NCBI GenBank assembly: GCA_002343425.1
Contig: DDSO01000113.1
Span: forward strand, 255-19,714
Length of the DNA stretch: 19,460 bases
Direction of reading: 5' to 3'
From: Brevundimonas sp. UBA2388
GTDB lineage: Bacteria > Pseudomonadota > Alphaproteobacteria > Caulobacterales > Caulobacteraceae
Shown here: one piece after another, positions 15,047 through 19,460 of the stretch
How the letters are laid out: each line of letters starts with the position of its first letter
How positions within the stretch are numbered: the stretch's first letter is position 1
The notes under the pieces: model-generated
Seen by the model: only the letters and a program-made list of their open reading frames with translations
Told to the model about the DNA's origin: nothing
Database searches by the model: none
Position numbers and translations under genes: made by a program

Positions 15047-15774
15047 ACGCCGCTCTGAGACAGGCCCTCTCCCCCGCTCGCTGCCCCAGCGGCGGGCTGC
15101 GGGTCCATATCGAGGGCGAGCCCTGCGTGCTGCGCTGCTCGGGCGCCTTGTGGGTGCTCAACCACCGCACCCTGATCGCAGCCGACCTGCATCTCGAGAA
15201 GGGCTCGGCCTTCGCAGCCCGGGGCCAGATGCTGCCGCCCTATGACAGCCGGGCTACGCTGGACCGGCTGGAGGCCGAGATCGAGGCGCTGCAGCCGGCG
15301 GCGGTGGTTCTGCTGGGCGACAGCTTCCACGACGCGGCCTCGGTGGGCCGGATGGCGGCGGACGACAAGGCGCGGCTGGACCGGCTGGCGGCGGGCCGTG
15401 AATGGATCTGGCTGGAGGGCAATCACGACATCGCCGCCCTGGCCGGGGCGATGGACGACCTTGTCGGGGAGGTGGTCGAGACGATGTCGTTCGGCTCCCT
15501 GCGCCTGATCCATGAGCCCCAGCCGGGCGTGCAACCCGGGGAGATTGCAGGCCACCTCCACCCGGCGGCGCGGGTGGCGGCGCATGGGCGGGGGGTGCGA
15601 CGGCCGTGTTTCGTGACGGACGGGCGGAGGGCGGTGCTGCCGGCCTTCGGGGCGTTCACGGGTGGGCTGGATGTGAGGGACCCGGCGATCGCCGGGTTGT
15701 TCGCGGAGCCGCCTATGGTTGCGGCGTTGGGACGGGACCGGGTGCATGCGCTGGCATGGGAGATGCTGCGGTAG
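15043..15774 (+). CDS. pdeM: PdeM, ligase-associated DNA damage response metallophosphoesterase/endonuclease
   Basis: A 243-residue calcineurin-like metallophosphoesterase. Metal-binding motifs in order are ADLHLEKG (Asp48, His50), LLGDSFHD (Asp93), GNHD (Asn127, His128), a histidine at 157 and GHLHP (His171, His173), the full binuclear set. The N-terminal AADLHLEKGSAFAARGQMLPPYD block is typical of the ligase-associated family (TIGR04123). The Pseudomonas putida relative (MPE) is a manganese-dependent enzyme that cuts single-stranded DNA, so a cytosolic nuclease partner for the Lhr helicase is likely. The ATG overlaps the helicase stop by four bases, with GGGGGCGG just before it. Its last 62 bases overlap the 3' end of the convergent acyltransferase gene. 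Confidence 0.92.
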   Translation: MNAALRQALSPARCPSGGLRVHIEGEPCVLRCSGALWVLNHRTLIAADLHLEKGSAFAARGQMLPPYDSRATLDRLEAEIEALQPAAVVLLGDSFHDAASVGRMAADDKARLDRLAAGREWIWLEGNHDIAALAGAMDDLVGEVVETMSFGSLRLIHEPQPGVQPGEIAGHLHPAARVAAHGRGVRRPCFVTDGRRAVLPAFGAFTGGLDVRDPAIAGLFAEPPMVAALGRDRVHALAWEMLR

Positions 15775-16483
15775 GCGCGTGCCCCAGCAGCGCATTCGAC
15801 GCCCCTTCCAGCCGCTCCTCCAGCGCCGCCATGAATGCGTCCCGCTTCAGTCCCGCCGGGATCGCCGGCAGGAACTCATAGACGATCGTCCCCGGATACC
15901 GCCGGAAGCCGTGCGCCGGCCAGTAGACCCCCGAGTTGGTCGCCATCGGGATGCAGGGGCAGTCGAGGTCGCGGTAGAGGGCGGCGATGCCGGGTTTGTA
16001 GTCGGCGGGGGCGCCGACCGGGGCGCGGGTGCCTTCGGGGAAGATCAGCATCTGACGGCCCTCGGCGAACCGGGCGCGCGCCTGGCGGACCATGTCCTTC
16101 AGGGCCTTGGAATGGGCCGAGCGGTCGACAGCGATCATCTTCGTCTTGGTGGCGAACCAGCCGAAGAAGGGCAGGGGCGCCAACTCCTTCTTCATGATGA
16201 AACAGTTGTCAGGCAGGACCGCGAAGGGCGCGATCACGTCCAGCATGGACTGGTGCTTGCCGGCGATCAGGGCGGCGCCGGTCGGGCGGTGTTCCAGCCC
16301 GCGGAACTCGACCTTGACCCCGGCGATCCAGCGCAGGCCGAACAGGCAGAATTTCGACCAGCTGCGGATCACCCACATGGCCGGGCGGTAGGGCATCAGC
16401 AGGGCCGGCGACAGGCCGACGGCGAACAGGACCATCGACAGATAGAGCCAGGCGACGAACAGCAGCGACCGGATCGTGACCAC
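15713..16483 (-). CDS. plsC: 1-acyl-sn-glycerol-3-phosphate acyltransferase (PlsC family)
   Basis: A 256-residue inner-membrane acyltransferase. It transfers an acyl chain to the 2-position of lysophosphatidic acid to give phosphatidic acid, the precursor of membrane phospholipids. The catalytic HX4D motif is His77-Gln-Ser-Met-Leu-Asp82, followed by VDR near residue 119 and FPEGTR at residues 148-153. The N-terminal hydrophobic helix spans about residues 6-30. The start is GTG, one base after the stop of the YdcF gene, so translation is coupled. The last 22 residues or so (HAPTAASPMPAHAPGPVPTPQP) are low-complexity Pro/Ala and run into the convergent pdeM gene, so the tail is probably dispensable. 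Confidence 0.9.
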   Translation of the reverse strand: MVTIRSLLFVAWLYLSMVLFAVGLSPALLMPYRPAMWVIRSWSKFCLFGLRWIAGVKVEFRGLEHRPTGAALIAGKHQSMLDVIAPFAVLPDNCFIMKKELAPLPFFGWFATKTKMIAVDRSAHSKALKDMVRQARARFAEGRQMLIFPEGTRAPVGAPADYKPGIAALYRDLDCPCIPMATNSGVYWPAHGFRRYPGTIVYEFLPAIPAGLKRDAFMAALEERLEGASNALLGHAPTAASPMPAHAPGPVPTPQP

Positions 16484-16484
16484 G

Positions 16485-17102
16485 TCAGGCGGCCTGTTCT
16501 GCGGGAGCCTCGGCGGCAGCGCCGCGGCCGCCGCCCACCGTCGCGCGGGCGAGGGCGGCGAGATATTTCATATATTCCAGCGTCATCCGGCGGGCCGTGA
16601 CGGCGGCCTTCCACCAGCGGGAATTGTCCAGCGAGGGCGTCTCGACCGCATAGGGCGTCAGCTCGATTCCCGGCGCGGCGGCGCGGATCTCGGTCAGGGC
16701 CCGAGGCATATGATAGTCCGAGGTCACCACGATCAGGCTGTCATAGCCCTTGGCATCAGCCCAGGCGGCGATCTCCTGGGCGTTGCCGACGGTGTCCTCG
16801 GCCTCGAAGCCCAGATCGACGCAGCAGTTGAACAGGCGGTTGGAGCCGGGCGTCAGGGCGCGCAGTTCCTGACGGCGGACCTCGCGGTTGACGCCCGAGA
16901 TCAGCACCCTCTGGCCCTTGTCCTGTTCCAGCAGGCGGATGGCGGCGTTGACCCGCTCGGCCGAGGGGCCGGTCAGGGCCACGATGGCGTCAGCGCGGGC
17001 GGGCTCGGCCGCCGGTGCATAGCCCCGCACCCGATCGGCGAAGGCGAACAGTCCGATCAGCCAGATCAGCACCAGCGTGGCGATGAAGGTCAGAAACTTC
17101 AT
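16485..17102 (-). CDS. YdcF-family (DUF218, SanA/ElyC-like) membrane-anchored protein
   Basis: A 205-residue protein with an N-terminal anchor helix (about residues 2-22) and a Rossmann-like DUF218 domain. Family signatures are ADAIVALTGPSAERVNAAIRLL, RVLISGVNREV, the core VGNAQEIAAWADAKGYDSLIVVTSDYHMPRALTEI, and an active-site-like acidic/Asn/His set in DTVGNAQE and SDYHMPR. Members act at the envelope; ElyC and SanA are linked to peptidoglycan or lipid-carrier homeostasis and vancomycin sensitivity, but the reaction is not settled. It lies nine bases downstream of ftsX and one base before plsC, in an envelope operon. The C-terminal tail (GGGRGAAAEAPAEQAA) is low complexity. Confidence 0.88.
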   Translation of the reverse strand: MKFLTFIATLVLIWLIGLFAFADRVRGYAPAAEPARADAIVALTGPSAERVNAAIRLLEQDKGQRVLISGVNREVRRQELRALTPGSNRLFNCCVDLGFEAEDTVGNAQEIAAWADAKGYDSLIVVTSDYHMPRALTEIRAAAPGIELTPYAVETPSLDNSRWWKAAVTARRMTLEYMKYLAALARATVGGGRGAAAEAPAEQAA

Positions 17103-17111
17103 GCGCCTAAC

Positions 17112-17993
17112 CTAGTGACCCCGCTTCAGCCGCGCCAGCGCGGTGAATCGCGCGGCCACAAGCGCCACCGTACCCGCGAGCAACGGACATGGCGAGAGAA
17201 TCAGCAGGTCGCTCCACGCCAGCGGCAGGGCCGGCGTGACCCCCTCGGCCCCGCCGAGGAAGCGCAGGGCGGCGATCAGCAGCATGGCGACCAGCGCGCC
17301 GATGGCCCCGGCCCCGGCCGCCAGCAGGCCGTAGCGGGCCTGATACAGGCCGGCGATAGCGCCGTCGGAAGCCCCGTTGAGGCTGAGGGTGTTGATCACA
17401 CCCGACTGCGCCGCCATCCCCGCCCGGGTGGCGTAGGCGACGGCGGCTCCGGCCGCGCTGGCGGTCAGCAGGAAGGCGGCGGCCGCAAGCAGGGTGATCA
17501 GGCCCGCCGACCGCTCGACCTCGCCGCGCCACAGGCTGTGGTCGTCGACGGTGGCGTCCAGTCCGGCCTCGGCCAGGGCCCGGCCGAGGGTGACGGCGCT
17601 GGCCGGTGCGGTCAGATCCAGCCGCACGGTGACCAGTTGGGGGATGGGCAGGTCGGGCAGGACGGCGTCGCCGATCCATGGGCGCAGCAAGGCCTCCGCG
17701 GTCTCGCGGTCCATGGCCTCGGCCTCGGAGACTCCCTCGACCCCGGCCAGGGTCTGGGCGGCGCGGGCGGCGGCCTCGGCGCCCGTCTCGCCGACGCGCG
17801 GGCGGACCTGCACGGTGGCCTCGGACCGCAGCTCACGCGCCCAGCCGTGGGCGGCCCGGTCGGCGGAGACGGCCCCGACGGCTGACAGGCAGGCGAGAAA
17901 ACACAGCACAGCGATCAGGCCCGCCAGCCACGCCTCGCCGCCCGCATCACGCGGCAGCAGCGACGGGCGGGCGTTTAACAGGCGGCGGATCAT
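17112..17993 (-). CDS. ftsX: Cell division protein FtsX (ABC transporter permease-like)
   Basis: A 293-residue protein with the FtsX layout. It has a cytoplasmic N-terminus and a first membrane helix at about residues 22-44. A periplasmic domain of about 115 residues follows (SEATVQVRP... LPIPQLVTVRLDL... ATVDDHSLW), then three more helices at about 165-190, 220-245 and 255-280. FtsX pairs with FtsE at the divisome to control peptidoglycan hydrolases and septum assembly. The VTVRLD strand and the conserved NTLSLNGASDGAIAGLYQ loop support the call. It overlaps ftsE by four bases (ATGA), the classic ftsEX junction. The sequence is diverged from enterobacterial FtsX, as usual in this class. Confidence 0.9.
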   Translation of the reverse strand: MIRRLLNARPSLLPRDAGGEAWLAGLIAVLCFLACLSAVGAVSADRAAHGWARELRSEATVQVRPRVGETGAEAAARAAQTLAGVEGVSEAEAMDRETAEALLRPWIGDAVLPDLPIPQLVTVRLDLTAPASAVTLGRALAEAGLDATVDDHSLWRGEVERSAGLITLLAAAAFLLTASAAGAAVAYATRAGMAAQSGVINTLSLNGASDGAIAGLYQARYGLLAAGAGAIGALVAMLLIAALRFLGGAEGVTPALPLAWSDLLILSPCPLLAGTVALVAARFTALARLKRGH

Positions 17994-18700
17994 GTCGCGC
18001 CCCCGATCAGCCGTCCGCCTTCCAGCCGCAGGACGGTCGCGCCCGAGCGTTCGGCCAGCGCCTCGTCATGGCTGGCGATCAGCACGGTGGTGCCCAGCCG
18101 GTTCAGCGTCTGAAACAGTTTCAGAAGCCGCTCGGCCATGGCGGCGTCCACGCTGCCGGTCGGTTCGTCGGCGAGGATCAGGTCGGGCCGGGTGACCACC
18201 GCGCGGGCGATGGCCAGCCGCTGTTTCTCTCCACCCGAGAATGAGGGTGGGGCGTCATCCATCCGGTCGCCGAGGCCGACCCAGTCCAGCATCTCCTCGA
18301 CGTCGCCGGCATAGTCGGCCTGTTTGCGGCCCGTCAGCCGCAGGGGCAGGGCGACATTGTCGAAGGCGGACAGGTGATCCAGCAGGCGGAAGTCCTGGAA
18401 CACCACCCCCATCCGGCGGCGGAAGGCGGGCAGGGCGCGGCGCGTCGCCGTGGTGGCGTCCTCGCCGAACAGATGCAGGGTTCCGACGGTCGGATGCTCG
18501 GCCAGGGTCAACAGTTTCAGCAGCGTCGACTTCCCCGCCCCGGACGCCCCGGTAAGGAAGTGGAAAGAGCCGGCTGGCAAGGTGAGACTAACGTCCCGCA
18601 GCGCGCGGTGCGTCGCCGCATAGCCGAAACCCACGCCAGACAGGCGGACGGTCGCGGTCGCGGCGTCGGATTCATAAGCGCGGCGGGGCTGGACGGGCAT
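17990..18700 (-). CDS. ftsE: Cell division ATP-binding protein FtsE
   Basis: A 236-residue ABC ATPase. The Walker A motif is GASGAGKS at residues 51-58 with Lys57, the Q-loop is Gln102 in VVFQDFRLL, and the signature is FSGGEKQR at 154-161. Walker B is LILADEP with Asp178 and Glu179, and the H-loop is His211 in IASHDE. The [18 protein letters not shown] segment is a hallmark of FtsE rather than of nutrient importers. It powers FtsX at the division site on the cytoplasmic face of the inner membrane. The ATG at 18698-18700 has no good Shine-Dalgarno sequence, and about 16 residues precede the first conserved strand, so a slightly later start cannot be excluded. It is the first gene of the ftsE-ftsX-ydcF-plsC run. 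Confidence 0.93.
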   Translation of the reverse strand: MPVQPRRAYESDAATATVRLSGVGFGYAATHRALRDVSLTLPAGSFHFLTGASGAGKSTLLKLLTLAEHPTVGTLHLFGEDATTATRRALPAFRRRMGVVFQDFRLLDHLSAFDNVALPLRLTGRKQADYAGDVEEMLDWVGLGDRMDDAPPSFSGGEKQRLAIARAVVTRPDLILADEPTGSVDAAMAERLLKLFQTLNRLGTTVLIASHDEALAERSGATVLRLEGGRLIGGAT

Positions 18701-18716
18701 GAATTTCGGGTCAGGA

Positions 18717-18731
18717 CGCGGCCAGGCCGCG
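18717..18731. promoter_or_regulatory. Perfect 7+1+7 inverted repeat between ftsE and the zinc-ribbon gene
   Basis: CGCGGCC-A-GGCCGCG is a perfect palindrome around one central base, inside the 66-base divergent intergenic region. It could be an operator for either gene or a small hairpin in the leader. High GC content makes such palindromes fairly likely by chance. Confidence 0.25.
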
Positions 18732-18766
18732 ACGGGAGGGGGCGAAGAGCCTCGCAGTCAGCGCAC

Positions 18767-19460
18767 ATGATACTGACCTGCCCGTCCTGCGCCACCAGCT
18801 ATTTCACCCCGGATGAGGCGATCGGGGCGGGCGGCCGGACTGTCCGCTGCAAGTCGTGCCGCCACACCTGGCGCGCGACCCTGGACGAGCCTCTGGAGCT
18901 GTCCCAGTCCTCGACGCCGAGCGAGGCCGTCAGCTTCGCCCATCGCGACGAACCCGACCCCGAATCACTGGCCGAGACGCCGGCCCCCGAACTGCCCAAG
19001 GCCTTCCGCGCCCGCGCCGAACAGCAGCGCCGCCTGCGCCGCGCCGCGGCTCATGGCGTGGTCTGGGCCGGCATCGCCTCCGGCTTCGCCGCCCTGCTCG
19101 GCAGCGCCTGGCTGTTCAGGGTCGAGGTCGTTGAACTGGCCCCCCGCGCCGCCGCCGCCTATGCCGCCATCGGCCTGACGGTGAACCCGACGGGACTGGA
19201 TTTCGAGGCGGTCAGCGCCAAACCCCTGCCCAATGACCCGGGCAAGGTGATCGTCTCCGGTGCGCTCAGGAATGTGCGCGACAATGAGCGGACCGCCCCG
19301 CCCGTGCGCGTCGCCCTGCTGGACGCCCACGGCGCCGAAATCGGCCACGCCGTCATCCGCATCGACGCCGCCCCGGTTCTGCCCGGCAAGGTCCAGGGCT
19401 TCGCCGCCGTGATTCCCGACCCGGGCGCGCGCGGCCAGGGCGTCGGCGTCGCCTTTGTGC
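18767..19460 (+). CDS. MJ0042 zinc-ribbon, DUF3426-type membrane protein (partial, runs off the right edge)
   Basis: The frame is open from ATG 18767 to the end of the window, 231 residues without a stop. The N-terminus is a zinc ribbon: MILTCPSCATSYFTPDEAIGA with Cys5/Cys8, and VRCKSCRHTW with Cys28/Cys31. This is the MJ0042-family finger. A charged linker, a basic stretch (RARAEQQRRLRRAAAH) and one membrane helix at about residues 97-117 follow. Next is a DUF3426-like beta domain (KVIVSGALRNVRDNERTAPPVRVALLDAHGAEIG) that would lie in the periplasm. The function is unknown. Placement divergent from ftsEX is conserved in relatives as I recall. No Shine-Dalgarno sequence precedes the ATG, but starting any later would cut the first CxxC. 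Confidence 0.85.
   Translation, partial: MILTCPSCATSYFTPDEAIGAGGRTVRCKSCRHTWRATLDEPLELSQSSTPSEAVSFAHRDEPDPESLAETPAPELPKAFRARAEQQRRLRRAAAHGVVWAGIASGFAALLGSAWLFRVEVVELAPRAAAAYAAIGLTVNPTGLDFEAVSAKPLPNDPGKVIVSGALRNVRDNERTAPPVRVALLDAHGAEIGHAVIRIDAAPVLPGKVQGFAAVIPDPGARGQGVGVAFV

Overview
The window is a high-GC, gene-dense stretch of an alphaproteobacterial chromosome. The best fit is Caulobacterales, and something like Brevundimonas is likely. The reasons are a PodJ-like polar localization factor, a CtrA-type TTAA-N7-TTTA site and a GANTC (CcrM-type) site in front of it, promoters resembling the Caulobacter housekeeping -10 (GCTANAWC), and frequent GTG/TTG starts. I see no rRNA, tRNA, CRISPR array, insertion sequence or phage gene. 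No gene-free stretch exceeds about 300 bases; the longest is the 219-base podJ upstream region.

Layout. Bases 1-129 hold the 3' end of an unrecognised plus-strand gene. It converges on a minus-strand FMN-binding general stress protein (126-632), and the two share a CTAG as stop codons. A two-helix small membrane protein follows on the minus strand (703-909). Next come the polarity factor podJ (1129-3981, plus) and a translationally coupled pair, a TauE/SafE exporter plus a TIGR02186-type membrane protein (4106-5835, plus). Two near-identical genes for 73-residue exported or membrane peptides then lie in tandem on the minus strand, each with its own copy of the same intrinsic terminator (5818-6563).

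A minus-strand operon runs from 12444 down to 6722: a DinG/XPD-type Fe-S helicase, a DUF2125 protein, a degenerate chorismate-mutase-like protein and hisC. Divergent from it, 58 bases away, is a plus-strand DNA-repair pair, the ligase-associated Lhr-type DEXH helicase and the PdeM metallophosphoesterase/endonuclease (12503-15774). pdeM overlaps a convergent minus-strand run that reads, from its promoter end, ftsE, ftsX, a YdcF-family protein and a PlsC acyltransferase (18700 down to 15713). Divergent from ftsE, a zinc-ribbon (MJ0042/DUF3426) membrane protein runs off the right edge.

How the genes work together. Envelope and cell-cycle functions (PodJ, FtsEX, YdcF, PlsC, the zinc-ribbon protein) flank a central block of DNA repair and aromatic/histidine amino-acid metabolism. 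Most of the content is ordinary core genome. The least explained parts are the duplicated peptide genes, the mirrored and apparently leaderless promoters between the two helicases, and a vestigial exonuclease-like N-terminus on the DinG-type helicase.
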